From contig CADCXA010000058.1 of NCBI GenBank assembly GCA_902806565.1, positions 186,001 to 250,000 on the forward strand: a stretch of DNA of 64,000 nucleotides. The letters run 5' to 3'. The DNA is from Hypoxylon rubiginosum (lineage: Eukaryota > Ascomycota > Sordariomycetes > Xylariales > Hypoxylaceae). Below the pieces are notes generated by a model. The model did no database searches and had not been told where the DNA came from. It saw nothing but the letters and a program-made list of their open reading frames with translations. Position 1 is the first letter of the stretch; each line of letters opens with the position of its first letter. A program made the translations under genes and the position numbers. Positions 56,282-64,000 of the stretch are shown one piece after another.

Positions 56282-57482
56282 TTACAGCGCCGTTGCCGGT
56301 GCCGGCGCCGCTCCCGCCCCCGGCTCCCGCACCATGATAGTCAGCACCGCGGTAGTCCCCTCCATCCCCGCCTTGGCCAGGTCGAACACCACCCTGTCGA
56401 CGTCGACGAAGCCGAGGCGCCGGTACAGCGGGACGGCCAGCGGCAGCGCCTCCAGGTAGGTCGGGACGCCCTCGGCGTCGGCGACGTCGAGCACGCACCG
56501 GATCAGCGCCGCGCCGATGCCGCGGCCATGGTACGCCGGGTCTGCGGCGATGATGTGGAGCACTGTTCGTTTTTTTTTCTTGCGTGAGTAGGTGCGGTAT
56601 CTTACCATAACCAAGCAAGTAGAATGAGATCTTGCAAGTCGGAGAGAGATAGGTAGGTAGCACGTACGTAACTTATCGTCCACCCGCCACTTCTCCCTCA
56701 TGCGCTCCATCGTGGTAAACAGATCCTCGTACATCTCCACGTTAGCGCCTTCCGGCGCTCCCAGACCCTGCCCCGCCTTCACCTCCGGCTGCACTTCTCC
56801 TCCTTCCCCTTCCCCTTCTTCTCCCTCCGGCGGGTGCTCAACCACTTTCCCGTCCTCGTCATACGCGACGAACCCAGCATCCAACCCTTTGAAGGACCTA
56901 GGCGGATCCCACTTCGCGAACGCGACCATGCGACCGCCGCCGGCAGGAGTCTCGTCCACGACCTTGAACGGCCGCGTGCGCGGGTCCGCGAGCCAGCCCC
57001 GGACGCGGCCAGCCTGCCACGCGCGCATCGCGCCGACGTCCCGGGGCCACCAGTACGTGAAGTCGGAGCCCGCGGGGAAGGCGGCCATGTCTGCGGGAGT
57101 AGGTAAGGTACTAAGTTAGCGGTTTTGCTTGCTTGCTCGCTCGCTTGTGATCTTGTGTGCTGTCTTCGTGTCGCCGTAGGTACGCCATGTCTATCCGGTA
57201 CCTAGAGCAGGGTGGAGAGGTATTGCTTCATCTGCCGTGTGTAACATGACGAGAAAGCTGCATAAAGAAAGCCGTAATTACGGTGTTTAATGTAAAATAA
57301 AACTCACTGCGGGATCAAGTTAGCAGAGCTGGTTACAGGAAATAGTTCCGAGTATAAATCCGCGAGGTAATTAGGCGAACTCACCAAACTGAAGTCATAG
57401 CCGGTGCGTCGGCCGGTGTGCATCGGGACAAGGTGAAGCCCGGCGGGAGCAAGGCCGATGGATGTGTAAACGGGAGGGCCAT
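56282..57482 (-). CDS. GNAT-family N-acetyltransferase with a twin intron
   Basis: Three exons, 57482-57386, 57090-56668 and 56562-56282, give 266 residues. The first intron is a spliceosomal twin intron (see separate entry); only its two-step removal gives the in-frame join TSVYMAAFPAGSDF. The second intron (105 nt, donor GTACGT) is also in frame and stop-free and joins DDKLLLHIIAADP. The acetyl-CoA motif A reads HIIAADPAYHGRGIGAAL, with the QxxGxG/A-like loop as HGRGIG; PLYRRLGF is motif B. The N-terminus GFTLSRCTPADAPAM is typical of the fungal branch. A Glu/Gly-rich insert lies at about residues 115-135. Third positions are strongly GC-rich. The substrate is unknown. Confidence 0.88.
57091..57385 (-). 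other. Spliceosomal twin intron (stwintron), [D1,2] type
   Basis: Read on the minus strand, exon 1 ends GTTT at 57386. Base 57385 is the G of an outer donor. An inner intron, 57384-57307 (78 nt), runs from GTGAGT to CCGCAG with a GCTAAC branch site. Its removal joins that G to TGAGTTTT at 57306, making a perfect donor GTGAGT. The outer intron then ends at CCCGCAG (57091), also with a GCTAAC branch site. Using the inner donor with the outer acceptor gives a frameshift, while two-step splicing gives TAC at the junction and a protein that fits the family. Confidence 0.75.
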
Positions 57483-57980
57483 CTTGTTAGAATAATAATA
57501 GCTGCCTTGAGTTATTGATGCGCGTAGTGGTCTGAGAGCGTTTGGTTGATATGTATTGCCCGAATCATGTAGAAATAGTTGTTAAAGTGTTGTGAGTCTT
57601 TGGTAGTTACCTACTTAGTATTTGTCCCCCTTGATGCGCCCTTCGCATTGTCAAAGACCGGAGGAGTGAGTCATACCCACTATTACTCTTCTACGCCGTA
57701 TCAGGAAAACTTAGACTTCAAGCAAACAATTCCGGGGCCCTAGATGTAGAGACCCCAGGTCTGCGGAGAACATATCCCAGGTCTTAGCTAAACCGAATAT
57801 CGCCAGACTACTGTGCCTATATTGGCCCCTGACTTAAGAGGATTCGTAAATCCTTCAGCTTCGTTCATGAATCACCACTTCACCCTGTTATTCTAGTATG
57901 TCTTGGTCATATTGGACATGGCCTATTTACATACATGTAGTAGTACATATATACAATTAGACTTCTCTATAGGCGAGGGA
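57483..57980. other. Spacer between GNAT start and PPR gene 3' end
   Basis: Promoter region of the GNAT gene. Nothing specific recognised. Confidence 0.5.
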
Positions 57981-60900
57981 CTAGCTCATGGCTTCCTCTC
58001 CCCCAAGTCTTGTCTGGTAATCCTGACCAGCGTGTCCGACGTTGGCAGAGTCAAAGTCGACGTGGTCCTCTTTGTCGAAAATCTCGTATTCGAGCTCTGA
58101 GTATACCCGTATCATGCTCTTGATGGCTCGAACCACTTGGGCGCACTCGACTTCTATTTCTCGAGCTGTCCTGGCCGCTCCGGCAGACCATAGACTAAGT
58201 TGATTTAATTCCATATAACTCTGCGCGAGGTGGTACAGCGTCGTGGCGATTGGTCGAAGATGCCGGCGAGATCTTCCCTTCCGGCGATGATCAAGGGGTA
58301 TGTTATTTGGCACATTCTCTCTGCTGCGCACGACGGACCATCCCGTCCAATTAGGCATGAGCACTTTTTCGCATACTTGAAATGCCGCCTTGTACTCTTT
58401 TAGCCGGGCGAGTGACTGGACGTAATAGTTCCAGTTCTTGCTATCCATCTCGAACCCTTCGAAGCGTAGCTCACGCACTAGTCGTTGCATGCCGGCAGCA
58501 TCTTCGAGCGTGAAGAGCATTCGCTGCATAACCTCCAGGCCGCCTGACAAGATGTAACGATATCTGGGTGATATTTTCGACTTGTGCGATACGTCGTCGA
58601 CTGATCGTGCTTCCTTCTTCACGGCGTCGAGGAGAAGACCCCAGTTCGCTCTAACTCGGTCGTAATGTCCCTCCTGGAAATCCATGAGCATAATAGAATT
58701 GAGCATCGCGATAGGTAACGTTGCGTCCGAATCTTGTTGGCCTTGGAAAACATGACGATAAAGGTCGATGAGCTGCTGAGCTCCGAAGAAATCCTTCATC
58801 TGGGAAAACATGAAAACCATGGCGCTGAAATGGATATTTTCCACCTTCTTCGCCAATAGTTTGCCCGGATGACCTCCCTTGCCACGGGAAGATGGCAACC
58901 GCTTTAGTTTGTTGGTATCGTTCAGGCCATATATCTCACCAAACGAACGAAGTGCCTCGCTAAGCCATTCCGCCGAGGTGAAACGTGCTCGTTGCGCCGG
59001 GGGCAGGTTATTCCATTGTGCCAGAGCCTGGGTTAGCCTAAACATACTTTCGGATGTGCTCGAGAATCCGTAGTCTTGCATCAGCTTGTGCAGGCGCTGA
59101 ACCACGGCAGGCTCTCCGGTTCTCAGGAGGGCACCCATGACGATATGGAAGTGGTCGGGTGTGACCTGGAAAGTATTGTCCTTTAGGGCTGTTGAGAGAA
59201 GGCTGAGAGCATGCTGCGATTGTTGGCACAAGGACAGGCCCATGAGCAACTTCTGGTATGTAAACTGATTATAGGGAATATTATGCTCGACCATGGATTC
59301 GAGAATTCTATTCATGGCGGCAAGATCTCGGCGAAGGGCATAGTGGTGAATGAGCTTGTTCCACATCCGGGTCGTAACGATTCCTTTGGCTACTGCGCGA
59401 ACACAAACATCTTCAGCTGCTTGCAAGTAATTGTTTTGGCAGTACGCATCGACGAGACTATTGAGAATAGCCTCGTCTACTCGCACGCCGCTGCCTACTG
59501 CCCGGCGGTATAAGTCAATAGTAAATCCTAGGTCGCCTCTCTCGCCGGCCATCTGCATCATCGTCCCGTAGGAATAATTGTCCGCTTTTCCCACAGTAGC
59601 GGTATCCTCAAAAGTTGCTATCGCACTATCATAGTCCCCCGCCTTGACATACGCGTTGATTAGAATGTTCCAGTGGCATGCGTGCGGTTCGAGATTGAAT
59701 TTCTCCGAAATGGCGTTGAAGATGCGCTGTACCTCTTCGGATTCACCACGAACGGCGTGTACCTGGAGGAGATGTGTGAACGTATCGTCGCCTTGCAAAA
59801 TGTTATGATCCGGATCGTCACGATATAGTTCAATATACTTGGTCCAGATATCATAGACTCGCTGCGTTTCTCCTTGAGAGGCATAGAATGCCATATTTCT
59901 CTGAAACGCTCTGCGCGAAGGGGCTGTATGGAACTTATACCAGTCTCCCCATAACAGTTCGAAGCCGGTATACTTAGCTGACATTGGCAAATTGAAGCCG
60001 TGAAATAATCTGAACATTTCATGCAAGACCGAGTGGCTTGGCATGCTCCCAGGGAGATCACGGTAAATGTGGTACACCTCAAACCCAAGTTCCTTCTTGC
60101 CCGTAGAGGTTACCCGGTGTAGAAATTCCTCGAAGGCAAGGTGATCTTTTGTCACGTTGAGGAGCGGGATGACTTGGGCTTTGGCGCACGACACGAGAGC
60201 CCTCCGAACGAGTATTTTCTGTAGCGCATCTAGCGCCTCTTGACTCAACCCCGTACTTTCGAATTCTAAGAGTTGAGATCGGCCACGCGACTGGAACTCA
60301 AGGGCTTTGCCGGCAAGGTCGGGTACTAAAGCAACATGCTTCAACTGTGACGTTACGCCCTCGAAATCCCACCGCGCGTTCATGTCAGGGTAGTGTTTCC
60401 ACACATCCTTCAAAGCCTGCGAGGTGGGAGATCGCAACGCACTAGAAAGTAGCAAATCTAAGGCGTCAACCAAAGAAGTATTATCCAGATCTTGGCGTCT
60501 CAGCCCTTTCACAAATATCTCGAGCGCTCCGTTGGCGTTCTGCAGATTGATTTCGGCAGTTACACCAGCGACAAATATATCATTAGTCCACAAAGATAGA
60601 GGGACTTTGTGAAACAATTCCGAGATTTTCCAGGAATCTGATAATCGGCCACTCTTTGAAAGAAAGAGTAGAACTTGGCGCGTGTAAGCGAGTTGTAACG
60701 GCCCATCTAAGGCTTTATAACGATACCAAATGAGTTCAGCGTCTTCGGGGTCGTTGGTGTCCAGCAGCCCCTTGAGCGCCTCTGCGTGATTATCGCTTAT
60801 GCTTGTATTGTCCAAATTATCCACGGTACCATCCGATTGTGCCAATGTCGCAAGTGACTCAGGGTTAGCTCCTTGATCTGTATCGCCAAACAGTGCTGGT

Positions 60901-61451
60901 GTTCTAGCCATTTCTCCAACCTCGGCATGTTCTGTGGACGTACCGTCGGTTTTATCAGCTGAGGTATCAGTGTCCATATCGCGCGCTTCCTGTCCGGTTA
61001 CAGATTCGGTCCTTGGTTGATGGTCTTGCCGTCTAGAAAGTGATGACGTATATGAACGAGGCGCAATCTTTACAAAGCGCTGACCATAGGGGAAATTATT
61101 AGAACGGTCTCGGGTGGATGTGATCGGGGTAAGTCGACGCATGAGTGTGACGGCACCACTTGGGTATAAGAAGTCGAGAAGGAAGGCAGAAGCACTCAGA
61201 ACGGAATCCTTATTTTCTTCGGGGGCCGAGTTCACAGCAAGGTCAGAAGTACCGTGCATCAATGCTTGCCAGGCGGTGGTAAGCTCGAGGTCAGCAGCCC
61301 CATGTTGCCAAAAGGCGGTGCGAAGCTGTCTTGAGGTCCGGAAGGACTGTGTGGCGCCGGGGACAACTCGTTGGAAGCCGCATGGTTCCAAACTCGCCGC
61401 CGTCTTCTCTAGCATTGAGAGGAGACTTCTATGATAGCACGTACTTCGCAA
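57981..61451 (-). CDS. Mitochondrial pentatricopeptide-repeat protein (CYA5/Pet309-like)
   Basis: A single exon for up to 1156 residues. The start is probably codon 13 (61415), giving MLEKTAASLEPCGF, the N-terminus expected for fungal CYA5 proteins. The first 60 residues are rich in Arg, Ser and Ala with few acidic residues, as in mitochondrial presequences. PPR-type helical pairs are clear in the middle, for example HWNILINAYVKAGDYDSAI, YSYGTMMQMAGERGDL and LNSLVDAYCQNN, at about residues 600-760, with weaker ones on either side. Family knowledge: Neurospora CYA-5 and yeast Pet309 bind COX1 mRNA and support its translation in mitochondria. The orthology is inferred from length, N-terminus and repeat layout. 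Confidence 0.8.
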   Translation of the reverse strand: MRSTCYHRSLLSMLEKTAASLEPCGFQRVVPGATQSFRTSRQLRTAFWQHGAADLELTTAWQALMHGTSDLAVNSAPEENKDSVLSASAFLLDFLYPSGAVTLMRRLTPITSTRDRSNNFPYGQRFVKIAPRSYTSSLSRRQDHQPRTESVTGQEARDMDTDTSADKTDGTSTEHAEVGEMARTPALFGDTDQGANPESLATLAQSDGTVDNLDNTSISDNHAEALKGLLDTNDPEDAELIWYRYKALDGPLQLAYTRQVLLFLSKSGRLSDSWKISELFHKVPLSLWTNDIFVAGVTAEINLQNANGALEIFVKGLRRQDLDNTSLVDALDLLLSSALRSPTSQALKDVWKHYPDMNARWDFEGVTSQLKHVALVPDLAGKALEFQSRGRSQLLEFESTGLSQEALDALQKILVRRALVSCAKAQVIPLLNVTKDHLAFEEFLHRVTSTGKKELGFEVYHIYRDLPGSMPSHSVLHEMFRLFHGFNLPMSAKYTGFELLWGDWYKFHTAPSRRAFQRNMAFYASQGETQRVYDIWTKYIELYRDDPDHNILQGDDTFTHLLQVHAVRGESEEVQRIFNAISEKFNLEPHACHWNILINAYVKAGDYDSAIATFEDTATVGKADNYSYGTMMQMAGERGDLGFTIDLYRRAVGSGVRVDEAILNSLVDAYCQNNYLQAAEDVCVRAVAKGIVTTRMWNKLIHHYALRRDLAAMNRILESMVEHNIPYNQFTYQKLLMGLSLCQQSQHALSLLSTALKDNTFQVTPDHFHIVMGALLRTGEPAVVQRLHKLMQDYGFSSTSESMFRLTQALAQWNNLPPAQRARFTSAEWLSEALRSFGEIYGLNDTNKLKRLPSSRGKGGHPGKLLAKKVENIHFSAMVFMFSQMKDFFGAQQLIDLYRHVFQGQQDSDATLPIAMLNSIMLMDFQEGHYDRVRANWGLLLDAVKKEARSVDDVSHKSKISPRYRYILSGGLEVMQRMLFTLEDAAGMQRLVRELRFEGFEMDSKNWNYYVQSLARLKEYKAAFQVCEKVLMPNWTGWSVVRSRENVPNNIPLDHRRKGRSRRHLRPIATTLYHLAQSYMELNQLSLWSAGAARTAREIEVECAQVVRAIKSMIRVYSELEYEIFDKEDHVDFDSANVGHAGQDYQTRLGGEEAMS

Positions 61452-62106
61452 ATCGACAATTCGGGTGTGGTAGGGTTACTGCGGATCTTCAAGGCATTCT
61501 CGGTGCTGAAATATAAACGTGTGAGTATGGACAATTGTCGGTAGAGCTTTTGGCGCGAACACGTTGGGAGAAGCATAGAAACGAGGCTTACCATGCAAGC
61601 AAGTCAATCCATTCGGTTTTACAAACGCTTCTGGTTCATATATAAAGTAGGAACATGTCGAAGTTGTAGGTGTTTAGAGCTATGTACCGGCCCCTTATAC
61701 CACAACATGTACGTCTTAGTTTAAGGTACAAGTAGGGAAAATCTCCAGCGGATATCTTGATGAATCAACTTTTTTCCCAAGCTATCGCTAATCGGACCCA
61801 CACAGCCACAACGTCCATGTGTATTACAGCGGGTCTCAGGGTACCATTAGTTGAGGCTCCTCTGCCAGCTACAGCTGCTGCTAGCTATCAGCCACAGGTG
61901 GCTATCCCCGATTATCCCACGCAGCCCACGTCAGTGGTCCGAATCGAATTTTTAGATTTGGGTGCTGTCAAGAGAGCCCGCCAAAAACTTGAACCCCACC
62001 ACCTGGGCAATTCTCAGCTCTTGACCACATCGACGACGGGTTTACTCTTGGGCATCTCCAACTTCGGCGTAGTCTCGCGCCCTCAACATCCTACGGCTGT
62101 AGTACC
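61452..62106. promoter_or_regulatory. Divergent promoter of PPR and SRP68 genes
   Basis: 655 bp between two start codons. A 154-codon frame at 61757-62221 overlaps the SRP68 start in another frame and is not supported as a gene. No specific element was identified. Confidence 0.4.
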
Positions 62107-64000
62107 ATGGATATCACAAACTTTGTGGTTTCGGCTAGAAACCAGGCGCTTCTCTATGGAGACTACAACACCTACCACAGGCAGCTGGCCAAGAAGTTGC
62201 ACAATTGTCGAAAAAGGCTGAACATCATCGCCAAGAATCGAGCCAAGTTTAGCAAGAAGGAACCTGTCACGGCCGAGCAGGTGTCAGGGAATCACGAGTA
62301 TGCGCATAGTCTCCCTCTAAATCTCATTCGGGTTTGCTAACGGGAAACCAGGTTCCTTCAACTCCAATTGCTGACGGCCGAGCGTGCTTGGGCACATGCT
62401 ATGAGGTTTAAGGCCATCCACTCGACTGACACCAAAGGCATCACCGGCAGAACCCGCTCGCACATCATATCGAGACTTGACAAAGGCGCCCGTGCCGCCG
62501 AATATCTTGTCAATATCTTGTCTGATAGCTCTAAGAGCGGCGCTAGCGACACGGATATCTTGGAAGCACGTGCGTATGCCTCCATACTACGAGGTGCGGA
62601 GCAGTTTGAAAAGCATAGCTGGGAGCCATGTCTGCGAAGCTACGCGACCGCGCGCATAATATATACCGCACTCGCTACGAACATCAAGGGCGACTTTTTC
62701 AAGGACCTGTTGTCGGAAACCATTGATCCTTCCATCCGATACGCCGCCTATCAGTCCAAGGTTCCAAGGACCTTAGCTATACCCACCATAGCTAGAAGGG
62801 CGTTCCCTACTTCTGACTCTCCCTTGGTAGACCAAATTAACAAGCTAGCCCCGGACTTGCTCAAGAAGAGCGGCTCTGATGCCCAAAAGGGCCAGGTTGG
62901 CGCCCCGAACGCGCCACAAACTATTACGTGGAGATCGCGAGAGGTCAAAATCGAGGATGCAGCTATTGCCCTCGCTCTAGCCTCGACGGATACAGCGACG
63001 GCTCACTTGGCGGAAAAGCTAGCATCTTCCGACGTTATACTACCTAGGGAGATGGCTGCGGCATATGACGAAGTGCTTATAGCCAGTCAAGATGCCGCAG
63101 ATGCCACCAAGCACGCTATCGACGAGCTGAAGGAAGAAGGAGTATCGCAGAATGACCCTCGAATACAGAGTCTACAGATAACTCGTACAGCCGTCAACTA
63201 CCAGATGATTAGCTGGAGAATCGGCCGCAATCGGGTATTGAGCGGAGAGCATGACGGTGCTCTACTAGACTCGGCGCCCACTACAACTCGGAAATCCAAG
63301 AAGGATGCCACATCTAGAAAGCCTAAGGTAGATCCCCCTGGTCGAAAGATCTCCCGGCTCAAGGACAAAGTCGTCCTTTACGACTCTACACTCCAGAGCA
63401 TCGATTCGATTAAGGAGCTGCCAGGTGTTGCGGCCGATGAAGGTCTGCTAGAGCAACTAAACGCAACAGCGAAATATTTCCATGCTCTCAAGTTAGTATT
63501 CACAGCTCAAAATAATTCATATATGTACGGACACTTACCAATTGTATAGGTCTCTATCCATCGCGCGATCACATTCACTAACCGACCAGTCGCTTAATGC
63601 CTTGGTTCTTACTAAGCATGCGTTTGACGAGTGTCAACAATCCACGGCGTTTTTTGCTAAGCGCGGCGCATCTTCTTCGGAAGATTCTCCTCGTAATATA
63701 GAAATTCGCCAGAGCGATATCCAATTCCTCCACACACTGTTGAGAGGGGAACTCCAGCGGTGCCGCGCGATTGTCGAAATAGACAATCTGCGGCAAAAGA
63801 CGACGAAGGCGACTCCACCCACAGCGAGGATCCCATTGGTACAGCGTCTGTTCGAATATCCGGCAGAAGGTGTAGACTTGGAGAAACTGGTAGATTATCC
63901 CCCGAAGGTCGATCCTATTCCGGTGAAGCCCCTGTTCTTTGATGTTGCCTGGAATTACATTGATTATCCTGGAAAAGCTCCAGCTGCGGCCCCTGAACCT
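62107..64000 (+). CDS. SRP68: Signal recognition particle subunit SRP68, 5' part
   Basis: Three exons lie in the window: 62107-62297, 62352-63491 and 63550 to the window end; the gene continues beyond. Introns have GTATGC and GTTAGT donors, and the joins give NHEFLQLQLLTAERAWAHAM and FHALKSLSIARSH. The start MDITNFVVSARNQALLYGDY fits SRP68, as do LHNCRKRL, ERAWAHAMRFK and the later LFFDVAWNYI. Family knowledge: SRP68 binds SRP RNA through its N-terminal helical domain and pairs with SRP72 to complete the S domain of the signal recognition particle, which directs ribosomes to the ER. The 5' half shows no breaks. Confidence 0.93.

Noticed and set aside
56563..56667. Second GNAT intron as another twin intron (it contains an internal GTAAGA)
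   Set aside because: A single GT-AG excision already restores frame and the conserved motif; no split splice site is needed.
61757..62221. 154-codon frame overlapping the SRP68 start
   Set aside because: It is in a different frame from SRP68, has no family features, and lies in the divergent promoter.
1..64000. CRISPR arrays, bacterial-type operons, integrated viral genes, intact transposons
   Set aside because: No regularly spaced repeats, no reverse transcriptase, integrase or transposase motifs, and no terminal inverted repeats were seen.

Overview
This is nuclear DNA of a filamentous ascomycete (Pezizomycotina, probably Sordariomycetes). Short GT-AG introns of 51-105 nt are common, often with CTAAC-type branch points. 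The genes include families typical of this group: a FunK1 kinase, a NACHT/WD40 NLR with a SesB-like hydrolase, a LIM-RhoGAP, a CYA5-type PPR protein, a Fig1 protein and a DUF6594 protein. No mitochondrial, bacterial or viral genes and no CRISPR array were seen. The species cannot be named from the sequence alone.

Layout. 0-5.7 kb: the 3' end of a Cwf19-type splicing gene, a GC-rich E2 ubiquitin-conjugating enzyme and a TBC Rab-GAP. 5.7-9.8 kb: gene-poor DNA with short tandem repeats and a long pyrimidine tract leading into a small acidic nuclear-type protein gene. 12.2-15.5 kb: a divergent ribosome-biogenesis pair, RRP3 and SSF1, sharing a promoter of about 420 bp. 15.9-21.8 kb: a decayed-looking SAM methyltransferase, an MFS molybdate-anion-type transporter and a FunK1 kinase. 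24.4-28.5 kb: a concentrative nucleoside transporter, a 196-nt Pol III unit resembling an intron-containing tRNA, and a Fig1 membrane protein. 29.5-31.4 kb: a fructosamine-kinase-like gene followed on the same strand by a RibD/Rib2-type deaminase. 31.9-36.7 kb: a large NLR. 37.3-42.4 kb: a GT25-like glycosyltransferase, a 5'-truncated CAP gene and an OPT transporter. 43.5-50.1 kb: a Lys-rich unknown protein, a DUF6594 protein and the six-exon LIM-RhoGAP. 50.1-56.3 kb: gene-poor, with a GC-rich hairpin island. 56.3-64 kb: a GNAT acetyltransferase with a spliceosomal twin intron, the CYA5-like PPR gene, and the 5' part of SRP68, which runs off the window.

Housekeeping functions (splicing, ubiquitin, rRNA processing, protein targeting, mitochondrial gene expression, Rho and Rab signalling) sit at both ends and in compact divergent pairs. 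The middle, about 15.9-43 kb, is more accessory: transporters, kinase-like genes, the NLR, partly degraded genes and long spacers. Exon joins were worked out by hand from frame continuity, splice sites and family resemblance; exon coordinates are given in each entry. The most striking structure is the twin intron in the GNAT gene, where one intron is inserted between the first two bases of another intron's donor.
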